Shown: positions 26,673 through 35,822, counted from the first letter of the stretch. The stretch: 64,000 bases of DNA from Rhizobium favelukesii (GCF_000577275.2 NZ_HG916855.1:1302001-1366000), one strand, 5' to 3'. Notes: generated by a model from the sequence alone, not told the origin. A program made the numbers and translations.

Positions 26673-27512
26673 ATGAAAAAGACAATTCTTCTGAGCGCAG
26701 CTGCATTTTCCGCAGTGCTTGGCATGGCAACGGTACCGGCACATTCGGCTGACCTTGAGGAGCTCAAGGAGCAAGGTTTTGCCCGCATCGCGATCGCCAA
26801 CGAGCCACCCTTTACGGCCGTTGGCGCCGACGGCAAGGTTTCGGGCGCGGCTCCCGATGTGGCGCGCGTTATCTTCCAGCGCCTCGGCGTCAAGGATGTC
26901 GTCGCCTCGATCTCCGAATACGGCGCGATGATCCCGGGCCTGCAGGCAGGCCGCCATGACGTCATTACCGCCGGTCTCTTCATGAAGCCTGAGCGCTGTG
27001 CTGCGGTCGCCTATTCCGAGCCGATGCTGTGCGACGCTGAAGCCTTTGCGGTGAAGAAGGGCAACCCGCTGAAGCTGAAGAGCTACAAGGACATCGCCGA
27101 TAATCAGGATGCCAAGATCGGCGCTCCGGGCGGCGGCACGGAGGAAAAGCTCGCGCTCGAAGCCGGCGTTCCGCGCGATCGCGTCATCGTCGTTCCGGAC
27201 GGCCAGAGCGGCATCAAGATGCTTCAAGATGGCCGCATCGATGCTTACTCACTGCCCGTGTTGTCGATCCATGATCTCATGGCCAAGGCCAACGATGCGA
27301 ACCTCGAAACCATTGCACCGGTCGTTGGAGCGCCGGTCTATTGCGATGGTGCTGCCTTCCGCAAGCAGGATGTGGCACTGCGCGACGCCTATGACGTCGA
27401 GCTCAAGAAAATGAAGGAATCCGGCGAGTTCGCAAAGATCATCGAACCCTACGGCTTCTCGGCAGCGGCCGCCATGTCGACGAGCCGCGAAAAGCTCTGC
27501 GCAGCAAAGTAA
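26673..27512 (+). CDS. ehuB: Ectoine/5-hydroxyectoine periplasmic binding protein EhuB
   Basis: 279 residues. The signal peptide MKKTILLSAAAFSAVLGMAT ends near AHSA, followed by a type II SBP_bac_3 fold: RIAIANEPPFTAVGADGKVS, GMIPGLQAGRHDVITAGLFM-like sequence, and GVPRDRVIVVPDGQSGIKML. The start at 26673 is chosen because the signal peptide begins there with an AGGAGCAGGGAAC ribosome site. EhuB captures ectoine in the periplasm. It follows ehuA and precedes the two permeases. The assignment rests on sequence type plus the exact operon order. Confidence 0.93.
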   Translation: MKKTILLSAAAFSAVLGMATVPAHSADLEELKEQGFARIAIANEPPFTAVGADGKVSGAAPDVARVIFQRLGVKDVVASISEYGAMIPGLQAGRHDVITAGLFMKPERCAAVAYSEPMLCDAEAFAVKKGNPLKLKSYKDIADNQDAKIGAPGGGTEEKLALEAGVPRDRVIVVPDGQSGIKMLQDGRIDAYSLPVLSIHDLMAKANDANLETIAPVVGAPVYCDGAAFRKQDVALRDAYDVELKKMKESGEFAKIIEPYGFSAAAAMSTSREKLCAAK

Positions 27513-27583
27513 ACCGGCGGACCACCGGCTCTGTGAGGAAATGCACGGAGCCGGCTCTTCAATTCTGAAAGGGATGCGGCCCG

Positions 27584-28243
27584 ATGTCGGGATGGACCGG
27601 CTACCTCACATTGATCCTGGAAGGCGCACTGGTCACCATGAAGCTGACGCTGATGGGATCGGCCCTGGCGCTCGTCATGGCCTTCATTGCCGGGCTCGCG
27701 CGCCTGTCGCGTTTCTTCGCCGTGCGCGCGCTTGCCACGGCCTACATCGAATTCTTCCGCGGTACCTCGATCTTCGTCCAGCTCTTCTGGGTCTATTTCG
27801 TACTTCCCTTTGCAGGACTGACCCTGACGCCTCTCCAGGCGGGCGTTTTGGCGCTGGGGCTGAATGTCGGCGCTTATGGTGCCGAGGTCGTCCGAGGCGC
27901 TGTCAGTGCGATCGGACGCGAGCAGACTGAGGCCTGCATCGCGCTTAACCTGTCGCGCTATGAGCGCATGCGTTACATCATCCTGCCTCAAGCTCTGCCA
28001 CTGATGCTGCCGACCTTCTGTAACAATGCCATTGAACTGCTCAAGGGAACGGCGGTCGTTTCGCTGATTTCGCTGACCGACATGACCTTTCAGGCACAGG
28101 TCGTGCGGGCCCAGACCGGCAATACGTTGATCCCCTTTGCCACCATCTTGGTGCTCTACTTCCTGATGGCCTGGGCCATCTCCACCGCTATGCGCTGGCT
28201 TGAACACCGCATGACCCGCGGTCTCGACGGGATGAGGGTCTAG
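27584..28243 (+). CDS. ehuC: Ectoine/5-hydroxyectoine ABC transporter permease EhuC
   Basis: 219 residues, polar-amino-acid-type permease. The early helix LTLILEGALVTMKLTLMGSA, EFFRGTSIFVQLFWVYFVLP, and the EAA loop EACIALNLSRYERMRYIILP are typical of HisQ/M proteins. About five membrane helices are visible. It probably forms a heterodimer with EhuD. The gene is 71 bp after ehuB and 3 bp before ehuD. Confidence 0.93.
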   Translation: MSGWTGYLTLILEGALVTMKLTLMGSALALVMAFIAGLARLSRFFAVRALATAYIEFFRGTSIFVQLFWVYFVLPFAGLTLTPLQAGVLALGLNVGAYGAEVVRGAVSAIGREQTEACIALNLSRYERMRYIILPQALPLMLPTFCNNAIELLKGTAVVSLISLTDMTFQAQVVRAQTGNTLIPFATILVLYFLMAWAISTAMRWLEHRMTRGLDGMRV

Positions 28244-28246
28244 CGC

Positions 28247-28906
28247 ATGGAATGGGATTGGGATTTCGTCTGGCAGATCATGCCGACGCTCATCGAAGGG
28301 TTCAAGATCACCCTTCTCGCAACCTTGCTCGGTGCGATCGTTGCGGGGATCCTTGGCCTTGCGATCGCGCTTGCTCGGCGTTCTTCCGTGACGGCGCTGT
28401 CGCGCGGCGTCGGCTTCTTCTCGGAATTCATTCGCGGCACGCCGCTGCTCGTGCAGCTCTACTTCATCTTCTACGTTCTTCCCGACATCGGCATCCGTCT
28501 TGCGCCACTGGTCGCCGGGGTGATTGGCATTGGCCTGCACTATGCCACCTATACAGCCGAGGTCTATCGCGCCGGTATCGAGAATGTGCCGCGTGGCCAG
28601 TGGGAGGCAGCCAAGGCAACAAACCTGACTGAACGCCAGGCCTGGATCCACGTGATCCTGCCGCAGGCAATCCCGCCGATGATCCCGGCGCTCGCCAACT
28701 ATTTCATCGCGATGTTCAAGGAAACGCCGCTGCTGTCGGCCATCACCGTCCTTGAACTGATGAACCAAGCAAAGAGCATCGCCAACAGCAACTACCGCTA
28801 TATCGAGCCGATGACGCTCGTTGGCGTCTTCTTCCTGGTGATCAGCCTGATCTCTGTGATTGGGTCGCGCTGGCTTGAGGAACGCTATTCCCGGATGGAT
28901 GACTGA
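28247..28906 (+). CDS. ehuD: Ectoine/5-hydroxyectoine ABC transporter permease EhuD
   Basis: 219 residues, the second polar-amino-acid-type permease. Motifs: MPTLIEGFKITLLATLLGAI, FFSEFIRGTPLLVQLYFIFY, and the EAA loop WEAAKATNLTERQAWIHVIL. The end ESVI-type helix LMNQAKSIANSNYRYIEPMT is typical of the EhuD/GlnP group. The stop TGA overlaps the eutA ATG by one base (TGATG), so translation is coupled into the degradation genes. It forms the membrane channel with EhuC. Confidence 0.93.
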   Translation: MEWDWDFVWQIMPTLIEGFKITLLATLLGAIVAGILGLAIALARRSSVTALSRGVGFFSEFIRGTPLLVQLYFIFYVLPDIGIRLAPLVAGVIGIGLHYATYTAEVYRAGIENVPRGQWEAAKATNLTERQAWIHVILPQAIPPMIPALANYFIAMFKETPLLSAITVLELMNQAKSIANSNYRYIEPMTLVGVFFLVISLISVIGSRWLEERYSRMDD

Positions 28907-29685
28907 TGATCAAAACCGTCGATATCACTTTGGCCAACCGCCGTCCGCGTCTTGATGATCGGCCGATTGAAAAGCGGATCGGTCTCATCATTCTGGCAAC
29001 CGACCACACGACGGAAGCCGACTTCCAGCGGATGGTCGCGAGCGAGCGCATCGGCGTTTACGCAAGCCGCATCCACTATGCCAATCCGACCACGCCGGAA
29101 AACCTTCTGAAGATGCAACCGTCGCTGACGGCAGGGGCGGGGCTTATCCTCCCGGACGAGCGGCTCGACGCTATCATGTATTCCTGCACGTCTGCCTCTG
29201 TGGTGATCGGTGACGGCGAGATCGAAAAAGCGATTGCCACGGCAAAGCCCGGCGTTCCGGTCGTAACGCCGACGGCTGCGTCCGTTGCGGCACTCAAGGC
29301 ATTCGGCGCGCGCCGGATCTCGATCCTGACGCCCTATGTTGCCGAAACCGGGCGTCCGATGGCCGAATACTTCACGCGTCTCGGCTTCGAGATCGATCGC
29401 TTCACCTGCCTTGGTTTCACCGACGACAGGGAAATGGCCCGCATCGCGCCTAAGGAGATCGAAGCGCTGGCGGTCGAAGCAATGGCGCCCGCATCGGACG
29501 CGCTTTTTATCTCCTGCACGGCCTTGCGTGCGGCAAATGTGGCCGGCGCAATCGAGAAGAAGATCGGCAAGCCGGTGGTCAGCAGCAATCTGGCGACGGC
29601 CTGGGCCTGTCTCAGGCTATGCGGCGACGAAGAGGCCCGGCCAGACATCGCCCGACTGATGACCCTGCCTTATCCGGGACGGTGA
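28906..29685 (+). CDS. eutA: EutA, Asp/Glu racemase-superfamily protein of hydroxyectoine utilisation
   Basis: 259 residues similar to maleate isomerase and arylmalonate decarboxylase. The two catalytic cysteines of the superfamily are seen in IMYSCTSASVVIGDGEI (N-terminal half) and ALFISCTALRAANVAG (C-terminal half), and the substrate phrase VVTPTAASVAALKAFGARRI is typical. Together with EutB and EutC it is proposed to convert 5-hydroxyectoine to ectoine, EutA being the racemase/isomerase step. Start overlaps the ehuD stop by one base. Confidence 0.92.
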   Translation: MIKTVDITLANRRPRLDDRPIEKRIGLIILATDHTTEADFQRMVASERIGVYASRIHYANPTTPENLLKMQPSLTAGAGLILPDERLDAIMYSCTSASVVIGDGEIEKAIATAKPGVPVVTPTAASVAALKAFGARRISILTPYVAETGRPMAEYFTRLGFEIDRFTCLGFTDDREMARIAPKEIEALAVEAMAPASDALFISCTALRAANVAGAIEKKIGKPVVSSNLATAWACLRLCGDEEARPDIARLMTLPYPGR

Positions 29686-29689
29686 TGTT

Positions 29690-30691
29690 ATGCCAAGCAC
29701 GTCTGCCGTCAGCTTTCGGGATATCATGATCGCCTCGCAGCGCATCGCTTCGCGTGTTCGACACACGCCGCTCACACGATCTGACGCATTGAGCGAGCAA
29801 GCCGGCCAGCCCGTCCATCTGAAGCTTGAGCATCGCCAGACGACCGGCAGCTTCAAGCTGCGCGGTGCGACCAATGCGGTCCTGTCCCTGACCGCAAAGG
29901 AAAAGGGGCGGGGGTTTGTTGCGGCCTCCACCGGCAATCATGGACGGGCTCTTGCCTATGCGGCCAGAGCCGAAGGCGCTGCTGCCACCATCTGCATGTC
30001 AAGGCTGGTGCCGAAAAACAAGGTTGAGGAAATCCGCCGCCTCGGCGCTAGGGTACATATTGTGGGCAACTCGCAGGATGACGCCCAGCGCGAGGTCGAT
30101 CGGCTCATTCGCGAGGAGGGTCTGGTTGCCGTTCCTCCCTTTGACGATGCGCGAGTGATTGCCGGGCAGGGCTCGCTCGGGCTCGAAATCTTTGCGGATT
30201 GCCCCGAAGTTGCGACGGTTCTCGTGCCGCTATCGGGCGGCGGGCTGGCATCGGGTGTTGCTGTTGCGCTGAAGGCGATCAATCCGGCGATCCGCGTTAT
30301 CGGCATGACGATGGAGCGGGGCGCTGCAATGAAGGCAAGCCTCGACGCCGGGACGCCCGTTGCGGTCATCGAAGAGGAAAGCTTCGCCGATTCTCTCGGG
30401 GGAGGAATCGGTCTTGAGAACTGCTTCACGTTCGCAATGTGCCGCGATCTCGTCGACGATGTCGTGCTGCTTTCAGAGGGCGAAATCGCCGCCGGCATGC
30501 GCCACGCCTACTCGGTCGAACGCGAGGTCATCGAAGGCGCCGGCGCCGTCGGGATTGCCGCTCTTCTTGCCGGCAAGGTCGCCTCGTGCGGACCCGTCGT
30601 TGCAATCCTTTCCGGCAGAAACGTCGACATGGAGGTTCATCGCCGGGTCGTCAATGGCGCAACGGCTTTGGCCGGGAAGGATCTTGCATGA
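29690..30691 (+). CDS. eutB: EutB, threonine dehydratase-like PLP enzyme of hydroxyectoine utilisation
   Basis: 333 residues of fold-type II PLP enzymes. The PLP lysine is in HRQTTGSFKLRGATNAVLSL; the cofactor loop is AASTGNHGRALAYAARAEG; the phosphate-binding tetraglycine region is PLSGGGLASGVAVALK. The C-terminal catalytic Ser/Ala region follows. It is proposed to remove the hydroxyl of hydroxyectoine as water. The stop overlaps eutC as ATGA. The family alone would suggest threonine/serine dehydratase; the neighbours make EutB the better name. Confidence 0.92.
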   Translation: MPSTSAVSFRDIMIASQRIASRVRHTPLTRSDALSEQAGQPVHLKLEHRQTTGSFKLRGATNAVLSLTAKEKGRGFVAASTGNHGRALAYAARAEGAAATICMSRLVPKNKVEEIRRLGARVHIVGNSQDDAQREVDRLIREEGLVAVPPFDDARVIAGQGSLGLEIFADCPEVATVLVPLSGGGLASGVAVALKAINPAIRVIGMTMERGAAMKASLDAGTPVAVIEEESFADSLGGGIGLENCFTFAMCRDLVDDVVLLSEGEIAAGMRHAYSVEREVIEGAGAVGIAALLAGKVASCGPVVAILSGRNVDMEVHRRVVNGATALAGKDLA

Positions 30692-31680
30692 ACGTCATGG
30701 TCATCCTCACGGAACGTGACCTTAGAAAGGTCATCAGCCTCGATCTCGAAGCCGTCGGCTGCGTCGAAGACGCCTTCAGGGCACTCGCCACCAAGGCGGT
30801 TTCCATGCCGCCGATCCTCAGGCTCGATATTCCGGAACATCGGGGCGAGGTGGACGTGAAGACCGCCTATGTTCCCGGCCTCGATGGCTTTGCGATCAAG
30901 ATCAGCCCAGGCTTCTTCGACAATCCGAAGATCGGTCTGCCGAGCACCAACGGAATGATGGTGCTCCTGTCCAGCCGGACGGGGCTCGTCCGGGCGCTGC
31001 TGCTCGACAACGGCTATCTGACAGATGTGCGCACGGCAGCAGCCGGAGCCGTGGCGGCGCGTCATCTCTCCCGCAAAGGCTCGAAGGTTGCAGCGATCTT
31101 CGGCGCAGGCATGCAGGCAAAGCTGCAACTGGAGGCGCTGAAACTCGTCCGGCCGATCACGCAGGCGCGCATCTGGGCGCGCGATCATGCGAAGGCGATT
31201 GCTGCCGCCGCTGAACTGTCCTCAAAGCTTGCGATGGATGTCAGCGCGGTTGCCGATCCACAGCGAGCAGTCGGCGGTGCGGATGTGATCGTGACAACGA
31301 CCCCAGCGCAAGAGCCGATCATCCGATCCGAATGGCTTGAGCCTGGTCAGCATCTAACAGCGATGGGCTCGGATGCCGAACACAAGAACGAGATCGATCC
31401 GGCTGCGATCGCCGGGGCCGATCTCTACGTTGCCGACAGCCTGATGCAGACCCGCCGTCTCGGCGAATTGCACCATGCGATCGCAGCCGGGGCGGTGAGC
31501 GCCAATACGGAATTTTCGGAACTCGGGCAGATCGTCGCCGGTCGCGCCAAGGGCCGCACCGGTGATGCCTTAATCACCATCGCCGACCTCACCGGCACAG
31601 GTATCCAGGACACGGCCATAGCCACGCTCGCTTTCTCGCGGGCAACCGCGGCCCGGGTCGGGACGACATTCGAAAGCTGA
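30688..31680 (+). CDS. eutC: EutC, ornithine cyclodeaminase-family reductase of hydroxyectoine utilisation
   Basis: 330 residues from the ATG overlapping eutB (ATGA); the longer frame upstream has no homology. Ornithine cyclodeaminase/mu-crystallin motifs: KTAYVPGLDGFAIKISPGFF, LLDNGYLTDVRTAAAGAVAA, NAD-binding FGAGMQAKLQLEALKLVR, and TAMGSDAEHKNEIDP. In ectoine loci this NAD(P)H-dependent enzyme is thought to reduce the enamine/imine formed by EutB, yielding ectoine. Preceding and following genes are tightly packed. Confidence 0.92.
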   Translation: MNVMVILTERDLRKVISLDLEAVGCVEDAFRALATKAVSMPPILRLDIPEHRGEVDVKTAYVPGLDGFAIKISPGFFDNPKIGLPSTNGMMVLLSSRTGLVRALLLDNGYLTDVRTAAAGAVAARHLSRKGSKVAAIFGAGMQAKLQLEALKLVRPITQARIWARDHAKAIAAAAELSSKLAMDVSAVADPQRAVGGADVIVTTTPAQEPIIRSEWLEPGQHLTAMGSDAEHKNEIDPAAIAGADLYVADSLMQTRRLGELHHAIAAGAVSANTEFSELGQIVAGRAKGRTGDALITIADLTGTGIQDTAIATLAFSRATAARVGTTFES

Positions 31681-31714
31681 TCCGGTGCAACACCGGGACA
31701 AGGAGGCAAAACCC

Positions 31715-32896
31715 ATGAGTGAACCCAACCTCAAATTTTCGCGCGAAGAATACAGCCAACGCCTGGAAAAGACCCGCAAGGCAATGGAGGCCAGGGGTGT
31801 CGAGCTCCTGATCGTCAGTGATCCTTCGAACATGGCCTGGCTGACGGGCTATGACGGCTGGTCGTTCTATGTGCATCAGGCGGTCATCGTTGCGCCTTCA
31901 GGCGAGCCCATCTGGTTTGGCCGCGGGCAGGATGCCAACGGTGCGAAGCTGACAGCCTATCTGAAGCACGAAAACATCATCGGCTATCCGGATCACTACG
32001 TGCAGTCGACCGAGCGGCATCCGATGGACTATCTCTCGGCCATTCTCACGGATCGCGGCTTCTCCAAGCTCGCAATTGGCGTCGAGATGGACAATTACTG
32101 GTTCTCTGCAGCGGCCTTCGCCTCGCTGCAAAAGCATCTGCCCAACGCCCGCTTCGTCGATGCCACGGCGCTCGTCAATTGGCAGCGCGCACTCAAGAGC
32201 CCGACCGAAATCAAGTACATGCGCAATGCCGCCCGCATCGTCGAAGCAATGCATGCGCGCATTTTCGACAAGATCGAGGTCGGCATGCGCAAATGCGATC
32301 TCGTTGCTGAAATCTATGATGCCGGCACACGCGGCGTGGATGGCATCGGCGGTGACTATCCGGCGATCGTGCCACTCCTGCCATCAGGCGTCGAGGCATC
32401 GGCTCCGCACCTGACCTGGGATGACCGGCCGATGAAAAGGGGCGAGGGCACCTTTTTCGAGATCGCCGGTTGCTACAACCGCTATCACCTGCCGCTGTCG
32501 CGCACGGTTTTCCTCGGCAAGCCGACGCAGGCCTTTATCGATGCGGAAAAGGCAACGCTTGAGGGTATGGAGGCGGGGCTGGCCGTCGCGAAACCCGGCA
32601 ATACCTGCGAGGATATCGCCAATGCTTTTTTCGCGGTTCTGAAGAAATACGGGATCGTCAAGGACAACCGCACTGGCTATCCGATCGGTCTGTCCTATCC
32701 GCCGGATTGGGGCGAGCGCACAATGAGCCTGCGTCCCGGCGACAAGACGGAACTGAAGCCGGGCATGACCTTCCACTTTATGACGGGCCTCTGGCTTCAG
32801 GACATGGGCTTCGAGACGACAGAAAGCATCCTGATCACCGAAACCGGTGTCGAATGCCTTGCCAACGTACCGCGCAAACTGATGGTCAAGGATTGA
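31715..32896 (+). CDS. eutD: Ectoine hydrolase (EutD/DoeA, M24 family)
   Basis: 393 residues, creatinase/prolidase-like fold. MEARGVELLIVSDPSNMAWL opens the N-terminal domain; the C-terminal catalytic part has VVPLLPSGVEASAPHLTWDD-type sequence and RGEGTFFEIAGCYNRYHLPL. It opens the ectoine ring hydrolytically to N-acetyl-diaminobutyrate. A near-perfect ribosome site (AAGGAGGCAAAACCC) fixes the start at 31715. The usual M24 metal ligands are replaced (no DxxxxxxxxD pair visible), as known for metal-free DoeA-type enzymes. This is distinct from the M24 protein at 14592, which keeps them. Confidence 0.93.
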   Translation: MSEPNLKFSREEYSQRLEKTRKAMEARGVELLIVSDPSNMAWLTGYDGWSFYVHQAVIVAPSGEPIWFGRGQDANGAKLTAYLKHENIIGYPDHYVQSTERHPMDYLSAILTDRGFSKLAIGVEMDNYWFSAAAFASLQKHLPNARFVDATALVNWQRALKSPTEIKYMRNAARIVEAMHARIFDKIEVGMRKCDLVAEIYDAGTRGVDGIGGDYPAIVPLLPSGVEASAPHLTWDDRPMKRGEGTFFEIAGCYNRYHLPLSRTVFLGKPTQAFIDAEKATLEGMEAGLAVAKPGNTCEDIANAFFAVLKKYGIVKDNRTGYPIGLSYPPDWGERTMSLRPGDKTELKPGMTFHFMTGLWLQDMGFETTESILITETGVECLANVPRKLMVKD

Positions 32897-32902
32897 GCGG
32901 CG

Positions 32903-33901
32903 ATGAGTGACAAGGATTTGCGTCCGTCGCCGGTCAGCGCGACGGTCGATTTCGATGCCGTTGGCTCTCAACACGGCTTCCTTCGGCTGCCCTACAGTCG
33001 TGACGATTCAGCATGGGGGTCGGTGATGATTCCGGTCACGGTGATTAAGAACGGCACCGGGCCGACTGTGTTGCTGAGCGGAGGCAATCACGGCGATGAA
33101 TATGAGGGACCGATCGCGCTCTTCGATCTCGCCCGCACCCTCAAGGCAGAAGACGTCAAGGGCCGCGTCATCATCGTCCCGGCGATGAACTACCCAGCCT
33201 TTGCGGCCGAGACGAGAACGTCGCCGATCGACAAGGGCAATATGAACCGCAGCTTTCCAGGCAGGCCTGACGGCACGGTCACGCAGAAGATCGCCGATTA
33301 CTTCCAGCGCACGCTTCTGCCATTGGCTGACATTGTTCTCGACTTCCATTCAGGCGGCAAGACGCTCGATTTCCTGCCTTTCTGCGCCGCCCATATCCTG
33401 CTCGACAAGGAGCAGGAGAAGAAAGGCTTCGAATTTGTCGAGGCCTTCGGCGCGCCCTATTCCATGAGGATGCTGGAGATCGATGCGGTCGGCATGTACG
33501 ACACGGCGGCCGAGGAAATGGGAAAGATCTTCATCACCACCGAGCTCGGCGGCGGCGGCACGGCGACCGCCCGCAGCGCCGCGATCGCCAAGCGCGGTGT
33601 CATGAATGTGCTGAAGCATGCAGGCGTCGCAACCGGGAAAATTGAGCGGCAACCGACGCAATGGCTCGATATGCCGGACGGCGACTGTTTCATTTTCAGC
33701 GAAAGCGCGGGCCTTGCAGAATTTGCCGTCGATCTCGGCGATGCTGTTAAGAAGGGCGACGTCATTGCGCGCATCTATCCGGTTGGGCGTACCGGAGAGA
33801 CGCCACTCGAGCTCCGCTCGAAGATGGATGGTATCCTCACGGCGCGTCATTTCCCTGGTCTGATCAAGGCGGGGGATTGTGCTGCGGTCATCGCGCAATG
33901 A
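32903..33901 (+). CDS. eutE: N-acetyl-diaminobutyrate deacetylase (EutE/DoeB, AstE/AspA family)
   Basis: 332 residues of the succinylglutamate desuccinylase/aspartoacylase zinc-peptidase fold. Zinc ligands are in LSGGNHGDEYEGPIAL (H-x2-E) and LDFHSGGKTLDFLPF (His); the substrate Arg is in NMNRSFPG. It removes the acetyl group from the ectoine hydrolase product, giving 2,4-diaminobutyrate for the transaminase encoded at 20739-22076. Last gene of the ehu-eut operon, followed by a candidate terminator. Confidence 0.93.
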   Translation: MSDKDLRPSPVSATVDFDAVGSQHGFLRLPYSRDDSAWGSVMIPVTVIKNGTGPTVLLSGGNHGDEYEGPIALFDLARTLKAEDVKGRVIIVPAMNYPAFAAETRTSPIDKGNMNRSFPGRPDGTVTQKIADYFQRTLLPLADIVLDFHSGGKTLDFLPFCAAHILLDKEQEKKGFEFVEAFGAPYSMRMLEIDAVGMYDTAAEEMGKIFITTELGGGGTATARSAAIAKRGVMNVLKHAGVATGKIERQPTQWLDMPDGDCFIFSESAGLAEFAVDLGDAVKKGDVIARIYPVGRTGETPLELRSKMDGILTARHFPGLIKAGDCAAVIAQ

Positions 33902-33933
33902 AATGTGCAAGATAAGCCCTCGTTGAAGTGAGG

Positions 33934-33965
33934 AAGGTCGGTGCGCTTTCGCCCCGGGCCTTTTT
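33934..33965 (+). terminator. Probable terminator of the ehu-eut operon
   Basis: The imperfect hairpin AAGGTCGGTGCG, loop CTTT, CGCCCCGGGCCTT is followed by TTTTTG. It lies 33 bp after the eutE stop. The stem has a wobble and a mismatch, so it is only moderately convincing. Confidence 0.45.
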
Positions 33966-34149
33966 GTCGGCTGGTCGACCGACCTTGGAACTTGCTTTGA
34001 ACACAATGGCGGATCAGGTTGCCCCGTCGAGTTTGCCAGTCGAGCTTCGCTTCGCCCATTGGCGTCAGCAGACCTTTTCTCTCAAAATCGATCTCATCTG
34101 CCGGACCACGTCCGGCAGCGATCACTCGTGCAACGAAAAGGAACCTAGA

Positions 34150-34314
34150 ATGAGCAAAACCGATGCTGCTCAGATTCAGCGCAGGACCGAACGCCAGGTC
34201 GCAAATACGAGCGGCGGGGGGCACCTAGGGGGAACCAACTTTGGGCAAGCTCCCGATGCCAAGACCGCAGGGGGTAGCGGCGGCAAGTCCCGCCCAAGCG
34301 GCGGTCGAAAGTAG
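34150..34314 (+). CDS. Small hydrophilic glycine-rich protein of unknown function
   Basis: 54 residues, starting MSKTDAAQIQRRTERQVANT and ending in a Gly/Ser-rich basic tail (GGSGGKSRPSGGRK). AAGGAA precedes the ATG. No domain is recognised. A GC-rich hairpin (CCCGCCGC, loop, GCGGCGGG, 34334-34354) follows the stop and may end the transcript, although there is no T-run. A longer reading frame starts upstream at 33928 but lacks a ribosome site and overlaps the eut terminator. Confidence 0.5.
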   Translation: MSKTDAAQIQRRTERQVANTSGGGHLGGTNFGQAPDAKTAGGSGGKSRPSGGRK

Positions 34315-34518
34315 CTTTCGGTCGCAAAAGCAACCCGCCGCCAGAAGCGGCGGGCGACAACGAAAGTCCGGTCTATCTGGTCACTGGCGAAAGCGCCGGC
34401 GCGTTTGAGCGGATCAGCGCGCCCCGCGCCCTGCGGCTGGCTGTTCGATGATCGTTATTTGCTCTCGATAAGGACATCTCGAGCGGGATAAACGAAGGTG
34501 GCGATGGGGGCGCTTCGA

Positions 34519-34596
34519 TCACAAATTCATGGCCCACCATAAAAGCACGCTAGCCACGGCCAGCACAATCAGCACGTAGGTAAGTCGCGATGTCAT
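34519..34596 (-). CDS. Possible tiny single-helix membrane protein (25 residues)
   Basis: Reads MTSRLTYVLIVLAVASVLLW then WAMNL and a stop. One hydrophobic helix follows a short basic N-terminus. GGTGGAAA lies about 8 bases upstream of the ATG. Nothing in the rest of 34315-34783 is recognised as a gene. A size this small could arise by chance, so confidence is modest. Confidence 0.4.
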   Translation of the reverse strand: MTSRLTYVLIVLAVASVLLWWAMNL

Positions 34597-34783
34597 TACA
34601 TTTCCACCAGGTTGATACGTCGAGATTGCAACCTTTGATCGATCGCGTCAAGCGGTGGAGATCCCGGGCATTGCAGCGTCGGGTTGCGTGAGGTGCAGGG
34701 TGTGTGTCGATGAGGTGATCGGCTGCACCATGAGCACGTCGCTCATACACCGCTCCAAACGAACTCGATGTCTGGCGACGTAC

Positions 34784-35014
34784 CTACCTGGTGTTGGTGT
34801 TTGCAGCTGCCGGGACCGCACGAATAGGTGTCGCAATATAGATAACGTACCGCTCGGCGGCGTCCGCCAGTGCTAGAGCTGCCTCACCCTCGCGCCACCC
34901 TGCGGCTACGGCGCTTATCATTATGGACCGCGCGACATCATCAAAAGCACGAGAGCATTCCTCCTGCCGGCGCGTGTCATCAACTTGGTAACTTGGTGTG
35001 GGGACAGTTTTCAT
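34784..35014 (-). CDS. Small rhizobial-type hypothetical protein
   Basis: 76 residues from the ATG at 35014 (MKTVPTPSYQVDDTRRQEEC). The central stretch SRAFDDVARSIMISAVAAGW then REGEAALALADAAERYVIYI forms amphipathic helices. No known function. The longer frame to 35107 overlaps the neighbouring gene, so the shorter start is used, though its ribosome site is weak. The gene is downstream of another small protein gene on the same strand, separated by a hairpin. Confidence 0.5.
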   Translation of the reverse strand: MKTVPTPSYQVDDTRRQEECSRAFDDVARSIMISAVAAGWREGEAALALADAAERYVIYIATPIRAVPAAANTNTR

Positions 35015-35043
35015 GAGAGGGCCCGTGAATTGAACTAGCAAAC

Positions 35044-35068
35044 GCCCCGCGACATCGACGGGGCTTTT
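35044..35068. terminator. Hairpin terminator between two small minus-strand genes
   Basis: GCCCCG, loop CGACATCGA, CGGGGC is a perfect 6-bp stem. It is followed by TTTTCATTT on the plus strand and by GTTTGCT on the minus strand. The plus strand has the better T-run but no obvious gene ends before it, so the direction is uncertain. Confidence 0.5.
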
Positions 35069-35090
35069 CATTTGTCGAGCCAAGGCTGGT

Positions 35091-35375
35091 CTATGAGGAC
35101 GACACACGCAGACCTTGGATGGACGCGCGGTTACGCGAGAAGCTTACTGAAGGTTCTTTTGATAACGAAGTGCCAAAATGCAGATCCAATTCCTGCGACA
35201 GCGCGCGAGAGGAAGTCGCCCCTTCTTGGAAGCGTCTGATGAGAAGTTTTGCTGCGACGTTGTAACGTTTGGGATCGGCGAGACTGCTAGCAGCATCGTA
35301 CCCGGCGCTATCCAAGACGATTTGCAGCATTGCAAGGTCCGCTGATGTAACGATTGATAGGGGGTGGGAAGACAT
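35091..35375 (-). CDS. Small helical protein, member of a dispersed paralogous family
   Basis: 94 residues starting MSSHPLSIVTSADLAMLQIV, with GGAGGA ahead of the ATG (35375). The core YNVAAKLLIRRFQEGATSSR then ALSQEL resembles segments of two other small proteins in this window (52989-53189 and 58409-58651). The shared pattern is a helix ending in an aromatic residue-x-x-G, then a short helix with Leu-x-x-x-Leu. Function unknown. The strong ribosome site and this recurrence argue it is real. Confidence 0.65.
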   Translation of the reverse strand: MSSHPLSIVTSADLAMLQIVLDSAGYDAASSLADPKRYNVAAKLLIRRFQEGATSSRALSQELDLHFGTSLSKEPSVSFSRNRASIQGLRVSSS

Positions 35376-35822
35376 CGCGTCCTCCTTCAATTGGGGCGAG
35401 GGTATAGTGGCCCTCAACCAGTAGCGCCCTGAACTAAACTACTGAAGCTCGGACGATGTACCCTAATTGTGGGGAAGGCAAGCCCTAGTTTAGCTTCGTC
35501 TTAAAACGGCCCCGTCGGATCGTGGTGGCCCGACCGGACGATCGCGGGCACGCATCGTGCGCGCGTGACGAGGACTTGCGTAATCCATCCATCTGCCAAT
35601 AGGCTTCCACCGAACGCCAATTTGCCGTGGGGTCGGCGCTGGTTCTTGCCTACCCAAGCCCTGGGCAGGGCAAGGTCCAAGCAGTGGCAGCGGTCGCGAT
35701 CGCGTGAAGAAAAGCTCCAGCGATCGCGATCGAAGCTCGACCCCGAAGAAACGCGCGCCGCGACGGGCCGGATGCCATCGATGCCGCAGCCCCGTCCTTG
35801 ATGATTTAGGCATCGCAACGCC
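35376..35822. other. Intergenic region without recognised gene
   Basis: 447 bases. Open frames here are arginine/proline-rich and look like GC-content artefacts. The word CTAGTTTAGC at 35486-35495 recurs as CTAGTTTAGC at 63773-63782, upstream of the sensory gene at the window end; it may be a promoter-type element but its role is unknown. Confidence 0.4.

Noticed and set aside
27449..28768. 439-codon minus-strand frame opposite ehuC/ehuD
   Set aside because: Antisense shadow; composition is Arg/Gln/Asp-rich and the plus strand encodes clear permeases.
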